This document shows positions 11,986-23,683 of a stretch of 64,000 nucleotides of DNA, in pieces. The notes under the pieces were generated by a model that did not search any database, had not been told where the DNA came from, and saw only the letters and a list, made by a program, of their open reading frames with translations. Within the stretch, counting starts at the first letter, position 1, and each line of letters begins with the position of its first letter. The DNA lies in NCBI GenBank assembly GCA_021234155.1, contig JAJEKV010000057.1:2451821-2515820 (forward strand), written 5' to 3'. Source of the DNA: Isoetes taiwanensis. Lineage: Eukaryota; Streptophyta; Lycopodiopsida; Isoetales; Isoetaceae. The position numbers were made by a program, and so were the translations under genes.

Positions 11986-12674
11986 TACATTAAAGAGTCC
12001 GATAAAGTAAGATAGCAGATAATAGGGCGGGGTTGCCATGTTTCGCGTACTTAAAAGGCATGTCTGAAAGACAACTCCAATTTACGCAATCAAAGTATCC
12101 CTGGATACCTAATTAGATATCCCATGCAGTGGAAACAAAACTGCCTAAAAAAATTAAAGGTCGAAGAGATACATGGCTTCGAAGATGGGGGTGTCTAGGC
12201 AACCCTATCGCCTTACATATAGCCCTATGATGCCATGTCTGAAACCCCCTCTCGAGGCCCACCAACCTTGCTACGTAGAGTAGCCTGGTATCGCTTTGTA
12301 ATGAACCCGCCATCGCTGGCTGATAGTCCCCCTCTCGCCACACGCATGAACAGTCCCCTACACGTGCCTTTCCCCATATGTCCCCTCTCAATATGGCATT
12401 GCCATGCCAACATGGACGAAGGCCTCATGCAACTCTTGCATTCGTGGAACCCTAGATGGCCATCATGGGCCAACGGATCTCTGACCGCGGCCATAAAGGC
12501 CATCGATTGCCATGCTTTCTGCCCCTGTTGGCCCATTCTTGCCAACATCCCCCCATTGAATTTGAATGAATTATCCCTAATCAGGCCCCTAACACTTTTT
12601 TCCGCCGAATTGGAGATGAATATGGGGTGAGGATCTCACACAATCGGGCAAAGGCACCATCATTTCGATGGGAC

Positions 12675-12682
12675 TATAAAAA
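12675..12682 (+). promoter_or_regulatory. TATA-box-like element
   Basis: TATAAAAA lies in a GC-richer context about 140 bp upstream of the ATG at 12820. This is suggestive of a plant core promoter but not independently supported. Confidence 0.3.
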
Positions 12683-12819
12683 GGGGGGAGCATTTTGCTG
12701 CTTAAACAACATCTCTCCCTCAGCCTGAATTGCTCTGGCGACACCAGTTCGAAGGTTAGCAAACGTCATTCTTTGGGTTGCTCTGAAAGTTTATCTGACT
12801 GATTCGTCGGTCATATGCA

Positions 12820-13170
12820 ATGCCATGGAAGATTGGAGGAAGACCACATGCATTACCAGCTCCAACCCATACCGAAAGTTGCCAAACACTTCCTCCCCTG
12901 CCAAAAAGAGAGAGCGCCGCGACTCGGGCGCCTCTCAGGCTGAAGAACTATCTTATGAATCGCCATGAAATTTTTGATGTAGTGGCCTCAAACCTTGCTG
13001 TGGAGGTTACATCAGAAATATCTGATCAGGTGCAACATGCCAAGGATGATCACAACATGATTCAATGCCGTGTAACAATTGTTGAAGGGATCGAGTCAAG
13101 TTTGAGAGCTCGGTTAGCCCAAATTAACATAGCCGATACCTGTTGGCCAAATGGACACTCGTGTAACTAA
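12820..13170 (+). CDS. Hypothetical ORF, 116 aa
   Basis: An ATG-initiated frame of 116 codons downstream of a TATA-like box. The first ~40 residues are Pro/Arg-rich (for example 'PPLPKRESAATRAPLRL'). The remainder is acidic and probably helical ('HEIFDVVASNLAVEVTSEIS'). I recognise no family. It may be a 3' exon, a fragment of a transposon protein or chance. Both strands are open in the GC-rich region just upstream, which lowers the value of openness as evidence. Confidence 0.2.
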   Translation: MPWKIGGRPHALPAPTHTESCQTLPPLPKRESAATRAPLRLKNYLMNRHEIFDVVASNLAVEVTSEISDQVQHAKDDHNMIQCRVTIVEGIESSLRARLAQINIADTCWPNGHSCN

Positions 13171-13586
13171 TATATAGCTCTCTTATATGCCCTGATACGT
13201 AACTGCATGTTTTTCCTCTTGGTAGGGTTTTTTGTGTAAATTTTCCCTGAGGCAATTTTGTGGATATAGCTTGAAGGGATTCCTAATGAAAGTTGTTTGT
13301 ACACCTCATATGGTTGTTGTATTACGCAAAAAGGGATTCTTGTGTTATGTAACATTGTTAATTGACGTTCTGTAGATAGCTCTAAAACATTCACTATGTT
13401 GGTAATTCTTCCCAAGGCCTTTTAGGCCTTTAAAAATACTACTCAAATTTCAACAAATTAGTTGGCATCACAAAACACTACTCTTCCACAATCTCATCTG
13501 AATTATATGCATCCTGTAGAAATCGACAACACCAATTAGTGTACAACCCTACCAACAAAACCATGCCAATGGTAACTAAATACCTG

Positions 13587-16470
13587 TTATGCTGCAGCCA
13601 TGTTAAAAGATAGTGTTGATATCTCGTTTATCTGCATTGACAAATGTGTCTCAAAATAATTGTGCACAACATTGTTTAACTCTTTGTCAATGAGCAAAGG
13701 TGATGGTACATACATGTGCCATGTCTGTTCTCCATGTCCTAGAGAAGTCCACATCCAAACCAATCTCAGCCTCTCTCGAATATGCCTGGCCTTGTCAATT
13801 GCCCTAACCTCATCATTTCCTGGCCCTGTGTCTGTTGCTGCATAGTTCACCCAGTCTTGTGTGTCCATCCTCAAAGAGAGAGGTAAAGGGCAGAATGGTC
13901 TTTGGCTCTTGGCAAGATCCCATTTTTTCAAAGGTGAACGGATGTTACCAACCTTATTAAGTGTAGATCTGACCAGGGGGATGCAGCCCTCTATGCTAAT
14001 TGTCTAAGGATGCACCCCCCATCACCCTCACATAAGTGTGTATCTTCAATGCTACAACCTATATCTTGTATCTGTGTTTGAAACTCTGCCAAGCTATCTT
14101 GACACACCTGCTCTCTAAGTACTTGCACAATCCCAGCCTCTTCATTCTGGCTGCTCGGCACATAGGTTTCCCAATGTCATCCTCCCCAATGTGGACTGCA
14201 CTGGGCACATGACTCTTGCCTTATCTTTGCCTCATCCTGTTTCTAGCAGCCAGCCTCCTTTCCTTTGCAGCCTCATTCAATGGTCTCTGGCAGCCAAAGA
14301 TGGCTTTAACCCTGGATTGCCCTGCAGGGTACATGAATTCCCTCAACCTCCTGGTGCTAGCCTCATACAAAGCCTCTGCTTGCTTCCTCCTCTCCCTCTC
14401 TAGCCTGTTTGCAGCAGCCCGCCTGCTGGCTTCTTCTTTCTCAGCCCTCCTCCTTGCCGCCTCTATCCTTTTGAGGGCAGCTTGCTCCCTCCTCAGTCTT
14501 TCAACCTCTTCTCTTCTTGCCTTCTCTGCTGCAAGTGCTTGGCAGAATCCATCACTGCTAATGTGCACCCTTCCAAGCAGGTTTGGTGCAATGCCCCTCC
14601 CCATTCTTAATGTTGTTTGCGTGCCCTGCCTTGGTTGCATTTGATCTGGCTTCTGAGATGGATTCTCTAAGGGTATTTGGAGCAAGACTTGTTGCATTAT
14701 TCCAACACCAACCCCTACATATTCACATGATGCCTGCACATGCTCTTCCCATTGCAAGTCGACATCTTGCATGTTGAACCCCTTAACAACATGGTCATCC
14801 ATGTTGTCCTCCATGTTCAACCCTTGCACACATGGTTGTTCCATTAGTTCATTCCCATCACCTTGGTCTATTAATTCATTCCTATTTGTTGCAGGTTGCA
14901 CATGGGGAACAGCCAATCCATTGTCAATTCCAACTCCACTTGATGGCAGGTCAAGTGGTGGTGCTAGCACATAAACATCCTCCCTTGCAAACCTTGAGCC
15001 TTCCCTTCCCGGCACCACCATTTGTTGGATTGAATGGCCATATCCCAGTTGCCATAAAACCTCCCTTGATGTTCGACACAGTTACACCTGCAACAATGGA
15101 TTGGATATCAATTCAGCTATGTCTTCCCTCTTAGGTTCAGTGCTTCCCCTTTTGACCATATATTTTGCCCTCACCTTGAATGGAGCAAAGCAAGACACAT
15201 CTAGTGGTTGGAGCCTATGTGATGTATATGCAGGTAATAGGGCAAAATGTATTCCCATCTCTTTGGTTGCCAAAATGACATCCAGTTACACATGGCTGCA
15301 ATGCCCATTAAGCAACCTCAGATGTGGTCGTTTAGGTGAGACTTCCCCAGACACTCTAGACTGGAAGTGGGACAACCAAGACTTAAAAAGTTCGGTTGTC
15401 ATCCAAGCTGATTGCTGCGCAGTTTAAATTGATCCCTCCTCACACCTTGCTATGTTGTCCTGCCTCATCCTAGTTCCCTTGAAAATGTACAAAATACACA
15501 TTCTAAACCCTTATGCATTGACACACACTAAAATAGTAACCCATTCGCTCATATTCATAACCAGCTCGCTAACCCTATTCTCTCCTTTCCTTGCAATTAT
15601 TCTCAAACCCTTAACCTTTCTAGCTTGGATCCCGATCTCATCTACATTATAAATCCTTGAGGGAGGGAAGTTATACTCATCATAAACTTCTTTTAAGCCT
15701 GAATAAAAGGTATCCAAGTTTTCTTGGTTCATCCCTTGCACGTGCCACCTCTAAGGTTTCTGCACTCCTGAGGGAGATTTTAGGATGCCTCTGTTGGAAG
15801 AGCTTCCACCATTTCCCTCCTGGAACACCATCGAAAGCCGAATTATTCTCCTTGGCTATTTCGGCAGCCCGCTCCTTCATGGCACCCAGTGTCACGTCCA
15901 TCCCCTATTCTGCACTCCCTATTGTCCACAAGTTCCTTTTTTTGGTCTGATGTTAGGATCTGCGGATGTCTGCTCACCTTGTGGATAATTCGCCCATACA
16001 ACCAATTTCTGATGGATGATTCTAGGATACCAAATCGTCTACATGCTTCACTAATCGAAATGCCATTTTCACTCACCTGATCTAGAGCGTCTAGCATCTC
16101 CTGCTCCGTCCACTTGCCTCTTTTTGTTGGCTTCCTCGTCATTGGAGCTGCTGATCCGCTAGCCTAAGGTCCCTTCTTCTTTGATTTGGGCGCGTAAACC
16201 CGTTTGTTGGCCGTTGCTGTCAGTCTGTTGCTGCTTGGCGTTGTAGCATCGATCTGTGATCGGGCTCTTGTGGACACTATTGCTTGCATGTGAAGCGAAA
16301 ATAGGGGTAGAATTGGGTTCTTGGCCGGAAGGATCTCTACGCGAATCTGTCGATCCGGAATAATTATATTGATCTTCCATCTCACTTGCATGCATTGAGG
16401 CTGGAATTTGCGCTCGAATTCCAGCCTCCAGCATTGAATCATGCCTCAATAGCAATTTCATCAGCAAACG
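13587..16470 (-). pseudogene. Pogo/CENP-B-like DDE transposase, degenerate
   Basis: Read on the minus strand, the pieces fall in the order of a pogo/Tigger-type transposase. 16142-15843 holds a psq-type helix-turn-helix ('KRGKWTEQEMLDALDQV', 'SISEACRRFGI', 'SIRNWLYGRI'). 15901-15680 holds a CENP-B-type DNA-binding segment ('GKWWKLFQQRHPKISLRSAE'). 15741-15511 begins the DDE domain with 'IYNVDEIGI'. 15310-15082 ends it with 'NGHCSHV', a stop, and 'LLPAYTSHRLQPLDVSCFAP'. The long frame 15021-14221 is a coiled-coil tail rich in Arg, Glu and Ala. The second catalytic Asp (normally DGH) reads Asn, and there are several stops and frame changes, so the gene is dead. 13931-13587 may be a further C-terminal piece. 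I found no terminal inverted repeats. Confidence 0.75.
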
Positions 16471-17180
16471 ATAGCAATTTCACTTTGTGAATTAGGCCTC
16501 TTATTTCAAATCCGTCTTCCAAGGATGAGGCATCGATTTGGCATGCTTGTGTCCATCGATTGGGCTCGCTGGGTCACTGCACACATACAGAAACTCATAC
16601 ATCCTTTCCCGTCATACAGAATTTGAGAAGTACAGAAACACATACAGTACTTCCCCGTCATATTTTGATCCTTACACATACAATACTCCCACGCCGTTGA
16701 GGAAAATGGTTTGTAGATCTGAATTATGGTCTATTCTTTCAGCTGTTCACAATTAATTGAAAAGAAGAGCAAAAGAATGGATGCAAGACCTTTACAAACA
16801 ATAAAAAGAATTTCATTCGGGCAATAGACAGGCACAGAGAATAAGAGAGAAGACAGTACCAATATTGTTTTGCATTTCCCCATAATGCCTTGTGTTTAAG
16901 TCTGCAAAGCTGTATGTTAAACCTGCAGGTATAAATTTTATCAAGCAGTCTGCTACTTAAATTAGAAGACCAAGGTCAGAGAACATTTTAGAGTACACAG
17001 CTTTATTCGCTAACTTTCCATTTGACTTTCAAACAAATTTTAAATGAATTTTTGAACTATCGTTAGGCAACTGATGATGTATCCAAAAAAAATATGGAAA
17101 AGGACGGCTATAAGCTCGGAGATGGCAAAATTTGTAATGCTCGGTGGTGTTTCAAAACACCATGCTTTGTGTATGAAAAA
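16470..17180. other. Intergenic stretch between transposase and H2A
   Basis: No gene seen. The final ~150 bp is the presumptive 3' UTR of the minus-strand H2A gene. Confidence 0.4.
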
Positions 17181-17184
17181 GTTG

Positions 17185-17679
17185 TCAGGCCTTGGTTTTT
17201 TTCTCTGCTTTCTCTGCGGCTTTTTCTTGAGCAGCAGCACTTTTCTTTGGAAGCAATACCTGGTGAATGTTAGGGATGACGCCTCCATATCCAATTGTCA
17301 CTTTTGACAAAAGCTTTCCGAGCTCATCGTCATTTCTTACTGCCAACTGAATATGGCGAGGGATGATTCTGTTCTTTTTGTTATCCCGAGCTGCATTTCC
17401 GGCCAGCTCCAAAACCTAAACAAAATCAAACCTACCTTAAGCCCCAAAACCAAAAGATCCCTAAAAAATATAATCAAGAAGAAGAAAGGAAAGAAATCTG
17501 ACCTCGGCTGCTAAATATTCAAGAACAGCGGCTAGATAAACAGGGGCGCCGGAGCCAACGCGCTTGGCATATCTGCCTTGCTTCAAATACCTTGCCAATC
17601 GACCAACTGGGAACTGAAGTCCGGCTCTGGTGGTCTTGGACACAGCTTTCTTCTTGGACTTAGATCTGCCACCGGACAT
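17185..17679 (-). CDS. H2A: Histone H2A (two exons)
   Basis: Core nucleosome histone that pairs with H2B in chromatin. Exon 1 runs from ATG at 17679 to 17503 (59 codons, starting [20 protein letters not shown]). Exon 2 runs from 17415 to the stop at 17185. The 87-bp intron has GT at 17502-17501 and AG at 17417-17416, and it sits in phase 0 inside ...[18 protein letters not shown]. The product is 135 aa, a normal plant H2A length. Family hallmarks are [54 protein letters not shown] and the 'LLPKK' tail. It lacks the SQEF end of H2A.X, the SPKK tail of H2A.W and the H2A.Z signature, so it is canonical-like. The L3-to-docking segment reads [20 protein letters not shown], where the common form is VTIA.GGV.PNI. 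The upstream ATG at 17799 would add an unlikely 40-residue leader. No disabling change is visible. Confidence 0.93.
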
Positions 17680-17767
17680 GATGAACTGAATGAGATTTGA
17701 AATGAAATAAGAAGATCGATTCGAGGGCGCTTGCTCTGCTGTGAAGAAACGTGTGCTCTGTTTGTTG

Positions 17768-17823
17768 TTTAAATACTGTAGGGAAAACAAAGGCGGCAAT
17801 CTTGTAGTTTAAAATCAACCAAT
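17768..17823 (-). promoter_or_regulatory. H2A core promoter: TATA-like box and CCAAT
   Basis: On the minus strand TATTTAAA (17775-17768) lies about 90 bp before the ATG. A CCAAT word, on the plus strand, lies at 17819-17823. Both are at normal distances for a plant histone promoter. I see no clear histone hexamer (ACGTCA). Confidence 0.5.
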
Positions 17824-17879
17824 CAGCACGCACGACATGGATCGACCCCATTTTTCACACTTTCTCACTCTAGGCCTAA

Positions 17880-18955
17880 TTATATCTAGAAACAATTATT
17901 TATTTGTTTCTTTACAACATTAGTACTCTCTTACTAGAACATTAAGGGTGGTCACTCTTCCAATTCCAACGGAAGAAGTTTCGCCCAGGAGGTGGAGGCC
18001 TCCGGTTGATGTCGGAGGCCACTTTTCAATGTTCCAATCCGACAGGAGAAGCGCCCAAGATTTTTGGTCTGATCATCTGTTTTCTTCTCTTCTGCAACTG
18101 TTCATGTAGCTCTTCCCCTTTCTCGTATTCCCTCTCGTATCAGATTCATATACGGAGGGGAGGGCCCTAAAGATTGCATGTGGTGGTCATCGCTATTAGC
18201 ACGCCTCAAATTTAGATTCTGCAGTAACCAACGAAAATGCCTCTCTTTATTTATACTTACCAGATTTTTGAGAAAAAGCCCTCTAGTTTGTCAAATTTTT
18301 ACAATATTTTTACAAAATTTCAACCGAAAATTTGCTAGTATCTGCTTTATCAAATCATATTCTTTTTACTTTAATCGAAAATTCTAGGGAAGAACACCCC
18401 TAATTTCAACCTTCTATACTCTCTATTATTAATGGTGCCCAGCATTAATGGGCATATAAGTTGGGTACATGTAGATGACAAGAGAGAAGAAATGAGCCAA
18501 ACATAAATACTTTGTGATCTTGAGATAAGCTTCACTTGGAATATATTTTAAACTTCAGAGCTTCTTTGTGTGGGAAGTTCTTTCTGATCACTCTCTCTCT
18601 AGCACCTGGACCAATTTCTCACTTTAGACGAGATCTTCTTTCTCTCCCTAGCCACATACCACCTTCTCCCATTTTTTTCTCTCCCTAGCCACATAACGCC
18701 TTCTCCTATTTCTAGCTTCTTGGCTACTTTCTGATCTAGTTAGCCTCTTTGCTTATGCAATCCCTTTGTGTTTTGGTACTTTCAAAGTGTTCAGTGTTGT
18801 GTTTTGGTACTTTCAAAGTGTTCTTTGGTACTTTCAAAGTGTTCAATGTTCTTTGGTACTTTCAAAGTGTTCTATGTCTGGGGTTTGTCTTCATACGACC
18901 CAATTGGCGCGCCAATAAGTTATGCCAACTCCTGGCATAGCTAAGATACGTGGCG
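17880..18955. other. Intergenic stretch
   Basis: No gene recognised. It holds a duplicated 'ctctccctagccacata' block near 18643 and 18682 and the minisatellite at 18771-18872. Confidence 0.45.
18771..18872. repeat. Minisatellite, about 22-bp unit, four copies
   Basis: TTTGGTACTTTCAAAGTGTT recurs four times, starting near 18772, 18803, 18825 and 18852, with variable short spacers ('cagtgttgtg', 'caatgt'). Confidence 0.85.
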
Positions 18956-18959
18956 TGAG

Positions 18960-21086
18960 TCCCTTTTGCTATCACTACAGGAGCTGCTCCTCCTGCTGCC
19001 ACTCCTACTGCTACCACCATGGCATTTGTCGCAAGCTCCCCTGCTACCCTTGTTGCCCCTCCTGCTCCCGCTGCGCCAACTGTTCCAGCAACTTTTGCTC
19101 AGGCACCGCATCTGGCACAAATCATCATACATCTACATCGAATGCCAATAAATGGGAATTGTGCCTCCATATGGTGTCTTGGAACTGTCGGTGCTTCCCT
19201 TCGCAGAAGGGGAAGAGTCTCAACTCTATTGCACCAGATACGGATCTCATTTTCCTCATGGAAACATGGAAACATGCAGGGCATAGACTGTCGGACCTCC
19301 CAGGCTATCTGCATTTCTCGGTGTTCAATGAGTGCACAGGCAAGCGAGGGCATGGGGGGGTAGTATGCTACTATCGTGCAACCTTGGTGCGGTCCGTCTC
19401 GCTGCTCAAAACAAACAGATACAATTGCTACTTGTGGGTGTGCGTGCAGCATGACAGTGGCAACATCCTCTTTGTAGCCACATGCTACTTTCCACATGCC
19501 GAGAGCAATTTCTATAACACTCATTGAGGTGTGGATAGATTGGAGCCCTATGTCGATCTATACGATGAGATACAGTAGCACAAACAGTTCGGCAAGGTAA
19601 TGCTGCTTGGAGACTTTAATGGACGTACAGGAGCCGAGCACGTCTCAAAATTTGAGCCCTTGGCAGAGGATGTCTTGTAGTTGAATCCCGCAGAGGTAGC
19701 TTGGCCAAGGATATCAGATGGCAACCATATTTCATGCTATGGTCGGCAGTTGTTGTTGCTGTATAGTATCTTTGATCTGGTCATTTGTAATGGGTTGGCA
19801 CAATGGTCGTCTTCCAACTGTTGCACTTGTAGACATGAGAACCAGGGGGTGGCTTCAGTATTATCGATTATGTGCTGGCAGAGGAACATGATCTACACCT
19901 GGTTACCCATTTTTTCATTGGAACAAACACTCGGGACGAGGAAGTGCACTCAGACCACCACCCCCTTTTCTTGCATGTAAATTGACATGTTTCCCATGCA
20001 TCCATTGCCTCAACACCCCAGGTGCCCCGACTGCGTCTGGATTACGACCATGCATATACCTTTGCCCCGATGCTTGAGCATGATCTGGAGGGACTACTGC
20101 AGCTTCCCATGCTTTAGCAGCAGTCTGTCCAGCTGACTCACCTGCTTCTGACAGCCACTGAAAGATGCTTTGGGAGAAGCCAATCACGGAGGCCCTCGGG
20201 CGCTATCACAAGTCACTCTCTCTCGGGCGAGTGTAGGGAGATCAAATGCGGACTCCGACAAGTCACTCTCTCTTTGTAAAATTGTTAGCTGGCATCCTTG
20301 AGTAGCGGCTGACGATATGGGCAGAAGAGGCATCCGACACAGGCAGACTTTCGACCCAGGCATTCTACCATTGACCATATTTTTACTCTGTGCACACTGA
20401 TTGAGGACAGCAAGAATCACCGACAAAACTTGTACTGTTGTTTCGTGGATTTTGCAAACTTTAAGGCTTTTGACACAGTGCCCCGGGGCAATTTATGAGA
20501 TAGATTGAGGTAGCTAGGGACCCCTGTTGACTTGCAGAATGCAATATACAGGCTATATGAGGCATGCTCAGGCCGTCTCACATCATCAGGACAGACGGTC
20601 ATCAGCAGTATTGGTACGCCAGGGTTGCCCCCTCTCCCTCACACTCTTTGGCATATACATTGATCATTTGGAAGGCCCGACTTTTCGAGCATGGGGGGGG
20701 GAGGGGGGGGGGGGGGGGGGGGAAGGCATCTCATGAACACATAATCCGGGCAATTCATATGTGCTGATGATGTGGGCCTCCTGGCCTATACTCCAGAGGA
20801 TATGCAACGTCACTTGTATGCTCTTGGCACTTGCTGCCAGTTCACTGAAATGCGAGTTAACTTGGCAAAAACTACGGTGCTACTAGTTTCGTTATCCCGT
20901 CAGCCAAGGCTTCCCTCATTTACTTATCAGGGACAAGATGTGGAGGTGGCTCCAAATTACAAGTATTTGGGGATCGAGTTTCCTATTACCATCCACTGGG
21001 ATGCAGACTGCCCACTGCATGATGATAAGGCATCTACATCATGTACTATTTTTCTTCACCTGTACGAGGAGCCATATCCAGCGTAA
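18960..21086 (+). pseudogene. Degenerate LINE 2: endonuclease and reverse-transcriptase fragments
   Basis: Plus-strand relative of LINE 1. The endonuclease part (about 19165-19680) reads MVSWNCRCFPSQKG, 'DTDLIFLMETWKHAGH', and after a stop 'VMLLGDFNGRTG'. The 19740-19980 part carries 'IFDLVICNGLAQW'. The reverse-transcriptase part (20440-21086) has 'CFVDFANFKAFDTVP' (motif A region), then, in another frame, 'GLLAYTPEDMQRHLYALG' following the position of the YADD box (reads 'CADDVGLL' around 20761) and 'NYKYLGIEF'. Frames change repeatedly. The copy lacks the C-terminal zinc-knuckle region and 3' UTR and stops abruptly at about 21086, where Copia sequence starts. Confidence 0.8.
20693..20722 (+). 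repeat. G homopolymer tract (G9-A-G20)
   Basis: Thirty bases of almost pure G inside the LINE 2 RT remnant. It is a possible G-quadruplex, a polymerase-slippage expansion or an assembly artefact. Confidence 0.9.
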
Positions 21087-21089
21087 ATC

Positions 21090-23683
21090 TAAAATTTTAT
21101 TCCATTGGTGCTGCGACCAGATTACAATCTGCCATGTCAAATCGGTCAAGTATCTCTTCAATGTATTTCTTCTGGGCTAAGCTCATCCATCATTGAATTC
21201 TATTTCTTATGATATGCATCCCTAGACAATTGGAGATCTCGCCCATGTCCGACATACAAAACTCTAATGATAACTGCAATTTAACTTGAGTTAAATTGCA
21301 AAAACCATTCGATTCCAAGTAACCATTGATAAGCTTTTGATGATCATTTTAAGCCTTACCAAATACTGATTTTCTGCTACAATATATCCCTCGGGTTGGA
21401 AAATGTATACTTCTTTCTAGGCCATGAAGAAAGGCAGTTTGAACGTTTAACTGATGGACTTCCAAATTGAATTGGGTAGCTATAGCCAATAGAGTTGATA
21501 TGGAGGACATACGAACGACAAAAGAGAAGGTATCTATAAAGCCTATGCCAACTATTTGTGAAAACCACGAGCTATAAACCTAGCTTTGAAATGCTGGATC
21601 TAACCTTCGGCATCTTGTTTGAGCTAAAATATCCACTTTGTGCTCATAAGTTAGGATCTTTTGGAAGCAGAAGCTCCCAAGTATGATTTTGCATCATATA
21701 TTTGTATTGTCATCCATCGCCTGCTTCCATTCATGTGAATAAGGCCCTTGCATAGATTCTTCAACTGAACTTGATTTTGACACTGGGGAATCTGTTATAG
21801 AAAGTATCCTCTGGGGCATTTATTGGCTGGTAGGCAGGCTTCCACAAACTTAGGTGTCAAGTATCTTATGCTCCATGATTGGGCCTGTTCTGAGTGCCTA
21901 TCTCCCTAAGAACACTAGCAGAGGGTAAAGCTTGATGCAGATTGCTCAAAATGTAATTGATGAGGTGTGGACACTACTTGGGAAGATGGAGAACTTGCTG
22001 GAATAGTTTGAATATCAGTGGCAATTAGCACATAAGTATAATTTACAGATCATTGGCTTGGGTTTGGGTTAGGGCATCATTTAAGGAATCAATAGCAGAA
22101 GGATTGAGAAGGCTAGAAGAATCACCTAGTGATGGAATTGTGCACTAATCATCTTAACATGTCAAGGTCAATAACATCATTGGATGTGCATGCATTCGCT
22201 GCTCCCCATAAAACTGAATTTCATTGACGACCACATCACAACTGATTAAGAAGTGATTGGTTGTAGGACAGTATAATCTGTAAGCTTTAGCTTGTTGCAT
22301 ATAACCCACATGGATGCACTTGATACTGTTGTCATCAAGCTTGCATTGTTTGTTTGGAATTTGTGCAAACGCAATGCATCCCAAAATACGCAAATGACTG
22401 ATAATATGTTTGTATCCAGTCCATACCTCATGAGGTGTTTGCACATGCAGAGCAGAGGCAAGGAGACGTTTATGGCAAATACGATGTTGGCATGACCACT
22501 TCGCCCCAAAAATGTTTCGGCATCCCTACATAATTAAGCATTGTTCAGACACATTCCATCAACGTATGGTTCATCCTCTCCGCAACACCATTCTGTTGTG
22601 GAATTCATCATCATGATGCTGTTGATGATGGATTCCAGTATCTTGACAAAGCCGTATGAATGCTCCAAAAATGTTCTCCCCTCCATTGTCACTACGAATC
22701 ATTTTGATGTGCTTTTTCGTTAGAATTTCTACTTGAATCTGAAATTTTTTGAATATGGGAAGGACTTTTGACTTCTAGCCAGCAACTTAATTATGACATG
22801 GGGGAGAAATCATCTATAATCATGAAGATTAACCTCTTCTTTCCAATGCTCATTGTTTGCAATGGATCAATTCCAATAAATCTGATGTTCTTGAGTTCTT
22901 TCCAACTGAGAAAGAGTATGCGTTGTTTTCTCATTACAATTGCATCACAATATTCTAGATTTTCTTGATCCAAATTCTATAAGTCTACCACATGCTGATT
23001 TTTGACCATTGTGTTAATCAATTAGGCATTTGGGACTAATCTATTATGCCATAACTGCAAATTGAACCCCCTTGACATCATTGATAATGCTTGAAGTGGC
23101 ATTTTTATTTGTGCACCAAGCTAATAAAGGCCATCCATCAGGGTTCCTCTGGCCATTTGCTATCCTTATACATCAAGTATGACACACCTATGACTTGTGA
23201 AAGTAAGTTGCATTCTAGCATCGTGTATTTTTCTAACAGACAAGAGGGTATGGGCTAGAAAGTGAACATCTTATATCTTTCATACAATTTCTCCAAATTG
23301 TATGGTTCTTGTCCCCCTTTCCCTTAATATCTAGTGCTATGTTATCACCCACAAACACTTGCCTCTCATGGGATGATTCAAACGTTAAGAAACTATATTA
23401 TATGGCATCAAATGAATTGAAGCACCAGAGTCTAGATAGATAGCATTATTATAGTTTATTTTTTATGATGTGCATACCATGAAAAGCTTTTCTCCATTCT
23501 TTCTCCATTCTTGTTCTTAGGTCTTCTAACTTCTCTTGAGTTTAATCTATTCAAACATGTTGGTCATGTTGGTCCTGCATTCTTTAACCAAGTGTCCCAA
23601 TTTGCCACAATGGTAACATGGCCCTTTCTTTCCTCTGAATATTCTGATCATCCCAATGAGGCTACTATTCAAGTTTCTAAATT
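21090..23683 (-). pseudogene. Ty1/Copia retrotransposon pol, degenerate
   Basis: Minus-strand Copia element read from high to low coordinates. At about 23645-23580 is a gag CCHC zinc knuckle (CYHCGKLGHLVKEC). At 23432-23421 is the aspartic protease box (YLDSGASIHLMP). At 22973-22791 is the start of integrase (PLQTMSIGKKRL..MIIDDFS). At 22444-22154 is the integrase C-terminal part ('TPHEVWTGYKHIISHLRILG', 'CIHVGYMQQAKAYRLY'). At about 21560-21400 is 'LEVHQLNVQTAFLHG', and at about 21300-21090 are RT pieces ('QKKYIEEILDRFDMADC'). The order gag-PR-INT-RT is diagnostic of Copia. Stops and frame changes are frequent, no LTRs are visible here, and the left end abuts LINE 2. Confidence 0.88.

Larger units (their letters stand above)
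11025..12640. other. Intergenic stretch
   Basis: No supported gene. It contains the imperfect inverted repeat at 11734-11807 and a short tandem duplication at 11885-11985. The 12113-12548 part is relatively GC-rich and open on both strands, but neither translation resembles a known family. Confidence 0.45.

Noticed and set aside
12113-12630. Overlapping open frames on both strands (92, 107 and 131 codons)
   Set aside because: Openness on both strands in a GC-richer patch is compositional; no motif or start context supports a gene.
17185-17260. H2A.X, H2A.W or H2A.Z variant
   Set aside because: The tail ends ...EKKTKA without SQEF or SPKK motifs, and the core lacks H2A.Z residues.
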